DNA of 64,000 nucleotides from an uncultured SAR116 cluster alpha proteobacterium (GTDB lineage Bacteria; Pseudomonadota; Alphaproteobacteria; Puniceispirillales; Marisalimonadaceae). The notes below the pieces were generated by a model. It worked only from the letters and a program-made list of their open reading frames with translations. It did no database searches and was not told the origin of the DNA. This document shows, one piece after another, positions 29,036 through 38,322 of this stretch. The position numbers and the translations under genes are program-made. The stretch covers positions 52,980-116,979 of the forward strand of contig CACBMD010000002.1 in the NCBI GenBank assembly GCA_902539895.1, read 5' to 3'. Numbering within the stretch: position 1 is the first letter of the stretch; the number at the start of each line of letters is the position of its first letter.

Positions 29036-30352
29036 CTAAACAAATTGTGTTGGCCAGCTGGCTAATTCTGGGAAAAATGCAACTAATAACATTACAATTA
29101 GCATCATTATCCAATATGGAATGGATCCTTTAAAAATAGATCCTAATGATACATTATCTCCTCCAGCTGCTAAAACTCCTTTAACTGTATAAACTATAAG
29201 ACCAAAAGGTGGTGTAAGTAAACCAGCTTCAATTGCTAAAATTCCAAAAATTGCAAATGCGTAAGGATTCATATCGCCCGCAAGTAATACAAATAATGGA
29301 ACTGTTAATAAAATTATTGAAATAGAATCTAATAACATGCCTAATATAAGCCAAATCACAACCATCATTACTAAAATCATAAAGCTATTTAATCCGACAG
29401 AAGCCATTGCATCTACAATGACAGAGTCTATGTCTGATAATGACAAAAATCTTGAATACATTCCTGCGGTAATTAATAATATCATGATCGGAGCAGAAGT
29501 TTTACCTGCATCAATAACTGACTCTACAATTCCATTCCATCTCATGCCTTTAAATAAAGCAATACCAAAACTTGCAAGAGCACCCATTCCAGCGGCTTCT
29601 GTAGGGGTGAATATACCTCCCCAAATACCTCCCAAAACAACTACTATTAATCCAAGAATAGACAACCCAGATAAAATTTGTTTGCTAGTTAGTTTTGTAA
29701 GGTCACCTATGCTATCTGGCTCAGGGGCAAGTTTAGGGTTAATAACGGCTTTAGAGAAGTTATAAAAAGCAAACATAAGAGATAATATAATTCCAGGAAT
29801 TACTCCAGCAACGAAAAGTTTACCTATTGAGTCTTCGGTTATAATACCCCAAACAATTAGCAAAACACTTGGAGGAATTAACATTCCAAGGCAAGCACTA
29901 CCAGCTATTGACCCGACTGCTAATTTTTGATCATATCCAGCTTTTTTCATTTCTGGCCAAGCAATTCTTGAGAATGCAGCAGCTGATGCGATTGAGGTAC
30001 CTGTAACAGCAGCAAAAGCTGCATTACCAGTAACAGTTGCAACACCAAGCCTGCCTGGAACTCCTTTAAGACCTTTATTTATTAAAGAATATAAATCTCC
30101 CGCAGCACCACTTCTCGATAGAAAATCTCCCATTAATACAAAAAGTGGGATTGTCATAAAAATATGGTCTCTAATTAATTCATAAGCAGCACCGCCTACT
30201 TGACTTGCAGCCATATACATATCTTCAAATATAAAGTATGTGCCAATCATTGCTGTAGCACCTAAGGCGAGGGCAATATGAACACCTGAAAAAATTGCTA
30301 AGAGCATTCCTACTAATGTTAAAATCATTAATAAATCTAGATCAATTCCCAA
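29036..30352 (-). CDS. TRAP transporter large permease, DctM type
   Basis: 438 aa; IPLFVLMGDFLSRSGAAGDLY, GSIAGSACLGMLIPPSVLLIVWG, EAGLLTPPFGLIVYTVKGV. Confidence 0.94.
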   Translation of the reverse strand: MGIDLDLLMILTLVGMLLAIFSGVHIALALGATAMIGTYFIFEDMYMAASQVGGAAYELIRDHIFMTIPLFVLMGDFLSRSGAAGDLYSLINKGLKGVPGRLGVATVTGNAAFAAVTGTSIASAAAFSRIAWPEMKKAGYDQKLAVGSIAGSACLGMLIPPSVLLIVWGIITEDSIGKLFVAGVIPGIILSLMFAFYNFSKAVINPKLAPEPDSIGDLTKLTSKQILSGLSILGLIVVVLGGIWGGIFTPTEAAGMGALASFGIALFKGMRWNGIVESVIDAGKTSAPIMILLITAGMYSRFLSLSDIDSVIVDAMASVGLNSFMILVMMVVIWLILGMLLDSISIILLTVPLFVLLAGDMNPYAFAIFGILAIEAGLLTPPFGLIVYTVKGVLAAGGDNVSLGSIFKGSIPYWIMMLIVMLLVAFFPELASWPTQFV

Positions 30353-30374
30353 CTTAATATCCTTTTTTGCTAAT

Positions 30375-30848
30375 TTACTTGTTTGACATAAATGATTTTA
30401 CAATTAGCGATAAATAAATAAAAACCACTATAATTGATGAGAATATAATTACTGTTCTTATTGGATAAACTGGAAATTCAATCGCTCCAATTCCTTGATA
30501 TTCTCGAATTTCCCATCCCTTAATCATATCAGTCCATCCACCAACTGCTATGCCAACAAATAACATAATACCAATAAAATAAGATATGATGTTAATTATC
30601 ATTTTTCCTCGTTTTTTAAAAAAATCATAAATTAAAGTTGTTCTAAGCATTGTTCCAGATGCTATCGCGAATGGTACTTGAAGGAAAACTATGGCTGGAA
30701 CAGAATTTTGAACAATTTGATCTGCGCCAAGGAAGATACCAAGATTTCGAAAGGTAACTTCTGCAAAAATAGTTAAAGCAACTAAAATTAGCCAAATCGC
30801 AGCTATTGATTGAAGATATTCAGGTGTTTTCTTAATGTGGTTTAACAA
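30375..30848 (-). CDS. TRAP transporter small permease, DctQ type
   Basis: 157 aa, four hydrophobic segments, immediately upstream of DctM. Confidence 0.85.
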   Translation of the reverse strand: MLNHIKKTPEYLQSIAAIWLILVALTIFAEVTFRNLGIFLGADQIVQNSVPAIVFLQVPFAIASGTMLRTTLIYDFFKKRGKMIINIISYFIGIMLFVGIAVGGWTDMIKGWEIREYQGIGAIEFPVYPIRTVIIFSSIIVVFIYLSLIVKSFMSNK

Positions 30849-30949
30849 AATATTTCCCCGAGTAGTACGTTTGTATTTATTACTTTACGATTACTTTATT
30901 TGTATTCAAATCATAAAATTATATAATTCTAATCACTTTACATGATTTG

Positions 30950-31879
30950 CTAGATAGGTCTAACTTTTTGATTCATTTTTTCTGTAATTGATTTGATTTC
31001 ATCACAAATCTTTTCACTAAATAATTTTGCAGCAGAGCTTAGCTCTTTACTAGCTGATGTAATTAAAACATATTCAGTAGTGAAATTTGGGGAAGTGAGT
31101 GGTGATAATGTTCTTAAATTTCCAAGAATATCTAAATCACATAAAACGGCTGGAAGAATAGCGCACCAATCACTAGAAGCAACCATTTCTAGTGTACCTA
31201 TCATACCATCCATTTCTAATGTTTTATCTATCTTAATATTATGAGTTGCAAAGTATTCGTCCAATGAAATTCTTCTAGAATTTTCAACACCAGGTAGAAT
31301 AATTTTAATTTTTTCAAGTTTTGAGAGTTTTATAGGCTTTAAATGTTCAAATTCAGAACTTTTTTGCGTGACTAGAAAATTCAAATCACTTGATACGTAT
31401 TCAATATTTAATCCAGTAGGGTTTTTTACTGAAGGGACTATAGCAAATTCAAGTTTATTAGTTCTTACCATATCCTCTAAAACACCAGAGTAAGCTTCTG
31501 TTACTTTTACATCTACCTTTGGGTATTCTTTAAGAAATTTAGAAAGTGTTGCAGGAAGAGCTGATCTAGTAAATGTTGGCATTAATCCACAATTAAAAGT
31601 TCCAGATAAGTCTTCAGTATCAGTTTTAGCGTCAATAAGGGCTTTGTCCATCAAACTTAAAATTTCTAAAGTATACTTATAGAAATTTTTTCCACTCTCA
31701 GTTAAAACCATTTTACCAGGAACTCTATTAATTAACTTTTTGCCAATACTTAATTCTAAATTTTGAACTAACATTGACATACCTGATTGTGTGGCATTAA
31801 GCCTTTCTGCGGCTAAACTAAAAGAATTCTCTTCAACAACTGCAACAAAAGCTTTTAATTGTTTAATAGATACAGACAT
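30950..31879 (-). CDS. LysR-family transcriptional regulator
   Basis: 309 aa; IKQLKAFVAVVEENSFSLAAERLNATQSGMSMLVQNLE. Confidence 0.93.
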   Translation of the reverse strand: MSVSIKQLKAFVAVVEENSFSLAAERLNATQSGMSMLVQNLELSIGKKLINRVPGKMVLTESGKNFYKYTLEILSLMDKALIDAKTDTEDLSGTFNCGLMPTFTRSALPATLSKFLKEYPKVDVKVTEAYSGVLEDMVRTNKLEFAIVPSVKNPTGLNIEYVSSDLNFLVTQKSSEFEHLKPIKLSKLEKIKIILPGVENSRRISLDEYFATHNIKIDKTLEMDGMIGTLEMVASSDWCAILPAVLCDLDILGNLRTLSPLTSPNFTTEYVLITSASKELSSAAKLFSEKICDEIKSITEKMNQKVRPI

Positions 31880-31995
31880 AAATTAATCGCTATCAGTTAA
31901 ATTGATATAATTCATACAAATAAATAATTACATATAATATATATTAATATGCTAAAGAAAACATGTTTTAATTTAAAAGAAGAGAATTTGTAATA

Positions 31996-32463
31996 ATGAA
32001 AACTTCAGATTCAAAGTTTCTTAGAAAGACTCTAGGAAAATATTCAACAGGTGTCACTGTAGTTACATCAATCGATAATAATGGAAATCCTATTGGAATG
32101 ACAGTAAATAGTTTTACATCTGTATCACTTCAGCCTGCATTAGTCCTATGGTGTATAGATAAAAAACAGCCAAGTTATAATTCATTTATGGATGCAAAAG
32201 GTTATGCTGTAAATATTTTATCAAAAGATCAAAATGATATTTGCCATAAATTTGCTTCACAACTTGATGATAAATTTGAAAACGTTGATTGGAAAAAAAG
32301 CGAAAATGGATTTCCATTGGTAAAAAATAGCTTGGCTTGGTTGGATTGTAAAAAATGGAACTATTATTCTGGAGGAGACCATCAAATTTTAGTTGGTGAA
32401 GTAACCTCTTTTGATTCATGTGAATTAGAACCATTGACGTACTGGAATGGTCAGATTTCTTAA
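31996..32463 (+). CDS. Flavin reductase-like FMN-binding split-barrel protein
   Basis: 155 aa; LGKYSTGVTVVTSIDNNGNPIGMTVNSFTSVSLQPALVLWCIDKKQPSY, GGDHQILVGEVTSF. Confidence 0.92.
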   Translation: MKTSDSKFLRKTLGKYSTGVTVVTSIDNNGNPIGMTVNSFTSVSLQPALVLWCIDKKQPSYNSFMDAKGYAVNILSKDQNDICHKFASQLDDKFENVDWKKSENGFPLVKNSLAWLDCKKWNYYSGGDHQILVGEVTSFDSCELEPLTYWNGQIS

Positions 32464-32522
32464 TTGAAATATTCCAAAAAAATTATAGGATCAAATAATA
32501 ATTTTAAATTTATGAGGTATAA

Positions 32523-33830
32523 ATGGCAAAGTGGTTAAAAAATGGAAAATCTGAGAAAGAAATTGTAGAAGCGGATGCAGAGGTTAGAAAAACAGTTGAA
32601 AAAATTCTACAGGATGTAGCTAAAAGAGGTGATGAAGCAGTTAGAGAGCTTTCAATTAAATTTGATAATTATTCACCTGACAATTTTATTTTAAGCAAAG
32701 AAGAAATTGAAACGGCAATTAGCAAAGTATCTAAGAGAGATATTGAAGATATTAAATTTGCACAAACTCAAGTAAGGAATTTTGCAAAAAAGCAACTTGA
32801 GTGTATTAAAGACTTAGAAGTAGAAACTATGCCAGGCGTAGTTTTGGGGCATAAGAATATACCAATGAATGCAGTAGGTTGTTATGTTCCTGGAGGTAAA
32901 TACCCAATGGTAGCTTCTGCACACATGTCAGTTTTAACAGCTAAAGTTGCTGGGGTAAAAGACATTATAGCATCCGCACCTCCACAAGGTGGAGAGCCTC
33001 ATCCTGCAATTGTGGCCGCTATGCATATGGGTGGAGCAGATAAGATATTATGTTTAGGTGGAATACAAGCAGTAGCTGCAATGGCTATCGGTACCGAAAC
33101 CATAAATGGTGTAGATATGTTAGTTGGTCCGGGTAATATGTTTGTTGCCGAGGCAAAGCGTCAGTTATTTGGTAGAGTTGGAATTGACTTGTTTGCAGGT
33201 CCCACAGAGACACTTATAATTGCCGATAAATCATCTGATCCAGAAATATGTGCAATTGATCTACTAGGTCAAGCTGAACATGGACCTACTAGCCCAGCTA
33301 TTTTGTTAACTGACTCAGAAAAACTTGCTCTTGAAACAATAAAAGAAGTTGACAGACAGCTAGAAATTTTACCAACAGCTGAAATTGCAAGAGTTTCATG
33401 GAAAGAATACGGTCAGGTTATTGTTTGTGATAATATTGATGAAATGGTTAAAGTTGCAGATGATTTAGCATTTGAGCATGTACAAGTAATGACCGAAGAT
33501 CCTGATTATTTTCACAAAAATATGACTAATTACGGTGCATTATTTTTAGGTTCAAGAACGAATGTTGCTTTTGGAGATAAAGTTATAGGGACTAACCATA
33601 CTTTACCAACTAAAACAGCTGCAAGATATACTGGTGGATTATGGGTTGGAAAATTTCTAAAAACTTGTACCTATCAAAAAGTTTTAACTGACGAGGCTTC
33701 AGCTCTTGTTGGAGAATATTGTTCAAGATTATGTGCACTGGAAGGTTTTTCCGGCCATGGTGAGCAGGCTAACGTTAGAGTAAGAAGGTATGGTGGAAGA
33801 AATATTGAGCCATATGCTGCTGCAGAATAG
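32523..33830 (+). CDS. Histidinol dehydrogenase paralog, sulfopropanediol 3-dehydrogenase (HpsN)-like
   Basis: 435 aa; [71 protein letters not shown]; no other his genes nearby. Confidence 0.8.
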   Translation: MAKWLKNGKSEKEIVEADAEVRKTVEKILQDVAKRGDEAVRELSIKFDNYSPDNFILSKEEIETAISKVSKRDIEDIKFAQTQVRNFAKKQLECIKDLEVETMPGVVLGHKNIPMNAVGCYVPGGKYPMVASAHMSVLTAKVAGVKDIIASAPPQGGEPHPAIVAAMHMGGADKILCLGGIQAVAAMAIGTETINGVDMLVGPGNMFVAEAKRQLFGRVGIDLFAGPTETLIIADKSSDPEICAIDLLGQAEHGPTSPAILLTDSEKLALETIKEVDRQLEILPTAEIARVSWKEYGQVIVCDNIDEMVKVADDLAFEHVQVMTEDPDYFHKNMTNYGALFLGSRTNVAFGDKVIGTNHTLPTKTAARYTGGLWVGKFLKTCTYQKVLTDEASALVGEYCSRLCALEGFSGHGEQANVRVRRYGGRNIEPYAAAE

Positions 33831-33838
33831 GAGAAAGT

Positions 33839-34603
33839 ATGAATTATCCAAAATTACCAAGTTTTAGACTTGATGGTAAAAGAGCTTTAGTTACTGGTGC
33901 TGGTCGGGGCATTGGAATGGGCGCCTCCATAGCCTTAGCAGAGTCTGGAGCTGATGTTACTCTAGTTTCAAGAACTGAAACAGAATTAAAAGATCTAACA
34001 AAACATATTAATAATCTAGGCTATAAATCTTCCTATGAGGTATTAGATGTTAGTGATGAAGATGAGGTGTCAAATTTCATAAATAGTAATTCTTCCTTTG
34101 ACATTCTCATTAATAACGCTGGTACTAACAGGCCTGCAAAGTTAGTTGATACAAAAATTGAAGATTTCGTTTACGTTATGTCTTTAAATGTCAGATCAGT
34201 TATTAACCTAACAAGATTAGTAGTTAAAAAAATGTTAGATACTAAAATCAAAGGTTCAATAATTAACGTTTCATCTCAGATGGGACATGTAGGTGGCCCT
34301 AATAGAACCACATATTGCACAAGTAAGTTTGCTATTGAGGGATTTACAAAGTCTCTAGCCATTGAATTAGGTCCTGAGGGAATAAGAGTTAATACTATTT
34401 GTCCAACCTTCATACAAACCCCTATGACAGAACCTTTTTTAAAAGATGACGATTTTAGAAAAGCAACAATTGGAATGATCCCATTAGGAAGACTTGGAGA
34501 AGTAAAAGATCTAATGGGTCCATTTGTTTTTCTAGCATCTGATGCGTCTTCCTTAATGACAGGATCAAGTGTATTAGTAGATGGAGGTTGGACTGCAAGA
34601 TAA
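33839..34603 (+). CDS. SDR-family oxidoreductase
   Basis: 254 aa; GKRALVTGAGRGIGMGASIALAESGA, NNAGTN, YCTSKFAIEGFTKSLAIELGPEGIRVNTI. Confidence 0.93.
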   Translation: MNYPKLPSFRLDGKRALVTGAGRGIGMGASIALAESGADVTLVSRTETELKDLTKHINNLGYKSSYEVLDVSDEDEVSNFINSNSSFDILINNAGTNRPAKLVDTKIEDFVYVMSLNVRSVINLTRLVVKKMLDTKIKGSIINVSSQMGHVGGPNRTTYCTSKFAIEGFTKSLAIELGPEGIRVNTICPTFIQTPMTEPFLKDDDFRKATIGMIPLGRLGEVKDLMGPFVFLASDASSLMTGSSVLVDGGWTAR

Positions 34604-34627
34604 ACAAAATTTAATAAGGTTTATTTT

Positions 34628-35632
34628 ATGATAGCAGTCACATTAAGTAATAATGGAGTAGAAATAAAAGAACTTCCTATTCCAGAAATCAAATCTGATC
34701 AAGTTTTAGTAAAAGTTTATACATGTGGCCTTAATAGATCTGATTTATTGGAAACTCAAGGTCAATCATTCGGTCACACTGGCGGAGAACATAAAATTAT
34801 TGGTGGAGAATTTGCAGGTAAGATTGTTGAATTAGGCAAATCTGTCAAAAATTTTAATATCGGTGATAAAGTAATGTGTAGAGGAGGCTCTGGTTGGGCT
34901 GAGTATGCAGTAGCTAATTTTAAAAGAATTGTAAAATTTGATAATGATAAAATTTCTTGGGAGCAGGGAGCTTCAATTCAAGGCAGTCTTCAAACTATGC
35001 ATGACGCTATTGTAACAAAAGGAAAATTTGTTAAAGGACAAACAGTTTTTATTCAGGGTGCAACTAGTGGCGTAGGATTAATTGGGATTCAAATAGCAAA
35101 ATCATTAGGAGCAAGTAAAGTTTTAGGCTCATCAACAAACAAAAAAAAATTAAATAAGCTAAAAGAATATGGCGCTAATGTATTTATAGATACCTCAAGT
35201 GAAAATTGGCTTGATGATGTCTTAAAAGCAACAAATGGAGAAGGAGTAGATATTTTAATTGATATGCTCTCGGGTGATTATGTAAATAAAAATATGGAAG
35301 CAACAAAAATACATGGTCATGTTATAAATATTGGAAGACTTGCAGGTATGAGTGGAAATTTTAATTATGATCTTCATGCTAAAAGAAGACTTCATTATGT
35401 TGGTACTACTGGTAGAACAAGGTCTCTTGAAGAAAATGAAATGGTAGCTACATTGGCAAATAATGATCTTTGGGCGAGTGTTTTAGCAGGAAAAATTAGA
35501 CAAGTTATTTATTCAACAATGCATTTAACAAAAGCAAAAGAAGCATTAGATATTATTAATAAAAACAGTCACTTTGGTAAAATAATTCTTTTTACAGATG
35601 AATTTACAAACAAGAATAATAAAGTTAATTAA
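34628..35632 (+). CDS. Zinc-independent MDR oxidoreductase
   Basis: 334 aa; NRSDLLETQGQ, FIQGATSGVGLIGIQIAKSLGA. Confidence 0.88.
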   Translation: MIAVTLSNNGVEIKELPIPEIKSDQVLVKVYTCGLNRSDLLETQGQSFGHTGGEHKIIGGEFAGKIVELGKSVKNFNIGDKVMCRGGSGWAEYAVANFKRIVKFDNDKISWEQGASIQGSLQTMHDAIVTKGKFVKGQTVFIQGATSGVGLIGIQIAKSLGASKVLGSSTNKKKLNKLKEYGANVFIDTSSENWLDDVLKATNGEGVDILIDMLSGDYVNKNMEATKIHGHVINIGRLAGMSGNFNYDLHAKRRLHYVGTTGRTRSLEENEMVATLANNDLWASVLAGKIRQVIYSTMHLTKAKEALDIINKNSHFGKIILFTDEFTNKNNKVN

Positions 35633-35650
35633 TTATGGATAGAAAATTAT

Positions 35651-36115
35651 ATGAATTATCTTGATTGCAGCTTTAAAATAAATGGTAATTTAAAAAAAAT
35701 ATCCATAATTGAAGATAAAACTCTAATTCATGTAATTAGAGATGAACTTGGTTTAACTGGGACAAAACTAGGATGCGGTCTCGAGCAATGTGGAAGCTGT
35801 GCTATATTAATAGATGGAGAAAAAAAACTTTCGTGTAATTTATTGGCTAAAGATTATCAAAATTGTGAAATTACAACTATTGAAGGCCTTGAAAACAAAG
35901 ATGGTTTAAATAATGTTCAAGAAGCGTTCAGAGAATTTAACGCAGCTCAATGTGGGTATTGCACAAGTGGTATTATAATAAGTATTACAGCACTATTTGA
36001 TAAAAATAAAAAACCTTCGTCACAAGAAATTCAAAATGCTTTAAATGGCCATTTGTGCCGCTGCGGATCTCATTCTGTAGTATTAAAGGCGATTGATAGT
36101 TTAATAGAAAATTAG
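35651..36115 (+). CDS. [2Fe-2S] subunit, NicA/IorA-like
   Basis: 154 aa; GLTGTKLGCGLEQCGSCAILIDG, QCGYCTSGIIISITALFD, GHLCRCGSHSVVLKAI. Confidence 0.92.
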   Translation: MNYLDCSFKINGNLKKISIIEDKTLIHVIRDELGLTGTKLGCGLEQCGSCAILIDGEKKLSCNLLAKDYQNCEITTIEGLENKDGLNNVQEAFREFNAAQCGYCTSGIIISITALFDKNKKPSSQEIQNALNGHLCRCGSHSVVLKAIDSLIEN

Positions 36116-36128
36116 AGTAATTAATATT

Positions 36129-38282
36129 ATGAATCAATTTAACAGCGGCCCTAGTATTAATACTTACAACAAATTAAGTCACTGGTTTGATTTTAGTAAT
36201 CCTGGAATTTTAAAAGTTTACTCTGGTAAAATCGATATAGGACAACATATAAGTTCTACACTGGCATTAATTGCTTCTAAAATCACTGAAATTAAATATG
36301 ATCAAATAGAAATTATTAAATTAAGTACTGATATATCACCTAATGAAGGCATTACTGCTAGCAGTTTGTCTGTAGCAAATTCAGGATCTGCTATTAAGGC
36401 TGCTTCTATTACCCTAAAAATAAATTTTATCAATTATGCATTAGAAAATCTTGAGATTAAAAATGAAGATATTCTTTTTGAAAATGGAGTTATTAAAGAT
36501 AAGAATTCTAACAAAACTATTTCTTATTGGGATTTTGCTAAAACAGATGATTTTAGAAAAATTATTATTCCTGAAAATTTTGATGAGAACTCTATTAAAA
36601 AAATAAATTATGAAAATAATCAAAAAATAGAGTTAAAAACTATTAATGATATTGTTACAGGAAAATATAAATATGTTCATGATATTAATTTTCCAAAAAT
36701 GTTACATGCTAGAATAGTCAGACCTCCTTCTTATCACTGCAAATTAATCAAAATAAATGAAGACTTTAAAAAAAGACTTGTTGAGAATGACATTACACTT
36801 TTTGTTAAAGGCTCTTTTGTTGCAATTCTGTCTCAGGATGAATTTTTAGTTACAAAATTCTTGGAGATTGCTAAAAAAAATATTTTTTGGGAAGAAAAGC
36901 AGCAATTATCTAATGAAAATGTTTTTAATTCTCTAGAAAAACATGAAAAGGAATCTTTGTTAGTTAAATCTGGAGGAGAGGCTTTTTATGAAGAGATACC
37001 AGAAAAAAAATCTTTTGATGATCCAAAAATTAAATCATTATCAACAATTTTTAAAAAAAGTTATTTAATGCATGGACCTATAGGACCATCTGCAAGTTGT
37101 GCTATTTATAAAGATAACAAATTTACTATATTTTCTCATAGCCAATCAATTTTTGCTCTAAAATACTCCATTAGTAAGTTTTTTGATATTGATCCAAATC
37201 TTGTCAGTTTGAAATTTATGCCTGGCTCAGGTTGCTATGGTCATAATGGAGCTGATGACGTGGCATTTGAAGCATCAGTGATTGCAAAGGAATATCCTGA
37301 TCGTCATATCTTATTAAAATGGACACGAGAAGATGAGCATTCATGGGAACCTTACGGAAGCGCATCTTTAAATAAAGTTTTTGGAGCTATTAATGATTAT
37401 GGAGAAGTTATTTATTGGTCAAATGAGGCTTATTCGGATACATATTTGTCAAGACCATCAGATTTAGAATTAACTAATTTTACAAGTTATAAATTTTTAA
37501 CTAATAATTTTGCAAAAACAAAATCAAAGCCCAAAACATCTGCTCATATGGGCATACATAGGAATTTAGATCCAATTTATAATTTCAAAGAAACTAGATT
37601 AGTAAAAAACTTAGTTCATGATTTGCCATTGAGGACATCTGCATTACGAACTTTAGGTGCTTTCGCAAATGTAACAGCGTCTGAAAGTTTTTTAAATGAT
37701 TTGGCATCAATTAAAAACATAGATCCTTTTGATATTAGAATTAATCATTTAGATGATGAGCGTGCCATTGATGTTCTTAATAACCTAAAAGAGAAAATGG
37801 AAATTTTTAAACTTAAAGATGATAGCTTTAGAGGTATAGCTTTTTCAAGATATAAAAATTCTGCAGCATATTGCGCAGTTGGTGTGGAATTAAATGTAAC
37901 TGATGATTTAGAAATTAATTTAAATCATGCTTGGATAACTGTAGATGCTGGAGAAATTGCTTATGAAGATGGTATAAAAGCACAGGTTGAAGGTGGATTT
38001 ATTCAAGCAGCAAGTTGGGCTTTATACGAAGAAGTGATTTTCGATTCAAAAGAAATAATTTCTAAGGATTGGGATAGTTATAAAATTATAGGTTTTGATA
38101 ACATTCCTGTTTTTACTACAAGTGTAATTGACCATAGAGGTTTTCCTTATTTAGGCGTGGGTGAAGTAGTCGCAGGACCAACTGGAGCCGCTATTTCAAA
38201 CGCATTGTGTAATGCCCTTGGTCAAAGAATAAAAATATTGCCATTTACCAAGGATAATATTACGAAAGAATTATTAAATTAA
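36129..38282 (+). CDS. Molybdopterin-binding subunit, NicB/IorB-like permuted architecture
   Basis: 717 aa; N-term LKVYSGKIDIGQHISSTLALIASKI...; mid GKYKYVHDINFPKMLHARIVRPPS; DLPLRTSALRTLGAFANVTASESFLNDLA; C-term GVGEVVAGPTGAAISNALCNALG. Confidence 0.87.
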   Translation: MNQFNSGPSINTYNKLSHWFDFSNPGILKVYSGKIDIGQHISSTLALIASKITEIKYDQIEIIKLSTDISPNEGITASSLSVANSGSAIKAASITLKINFINYALENLEIKNEDILFENGVIKDKNSNKTISYWDFAKTDDFRKIIIPENFDENSIKKINYENNQKIELKTINDIVTGKYKYVHDINFPKMLHARIVRPPSYHCKLIKINEDFKKRLVENDITLFVKGSFVAILSQDEFLVTKFLEIAKKNIFWEEKQQLSNENVFNSLEKHEKESLLVKSGGEAFYEEIPEKKSFDDPKIKSLSTIFKKSYLMHGPIGPSASCAIYKDNKFTIFSHSQSIFALKYSISKFFDIDPNLVSLKFMPGSGCYGHNGADDVAFEASVIAKEYPDRHILLKWTREDEHSWEPYGSASLNKVFGAINDYGEVIYWSNEAYSDTYLSRPSDLELTNFTSYKFLTNNFAKTKSKPKTSAHMGIHRNLDPIYNFKETRLVKNLVHDLPLRTSALRTLGAFANVTASESFLNDLASIKNIDPFDIRINHLDDERAIDVLNNLKEKMEIFKLKDDSFRGIAFSRYKNSAAYCAVGVELNVTDDLEINLNHAWITVDAGEIAYEDGIKAQVEGGFIQAASWALYEEVIFDSKEIISKDWDSYKIIGFDNIPVFTTSVIDHRGFPYLGVGEVVAGPTGAAISNALCNALGQRIKILPFTKDNITKELLN

Positions 38283-38322
38283 TTTATCTGCGAATTTATC
38301 AAAAAATAATTAGGGATCTATT

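Noticed and set aside
29337-29765. 142-aa plus-strand ORF inside dctM
   Set aside because: Antisense shadow ORF of a clear TRAP permease gene.
32523-33830. Histidine biosynthesis hisD
   Set aside because: Motif differences and catabolic neighbourhood with no other his genes.
35651-38282. Loss of the FAD subunit from the second Mo-hydroxylase cluster
   Set aside because: NicAB/IorAB-type enzymes naturally lack CoxM, so absence is not evidence of decay.
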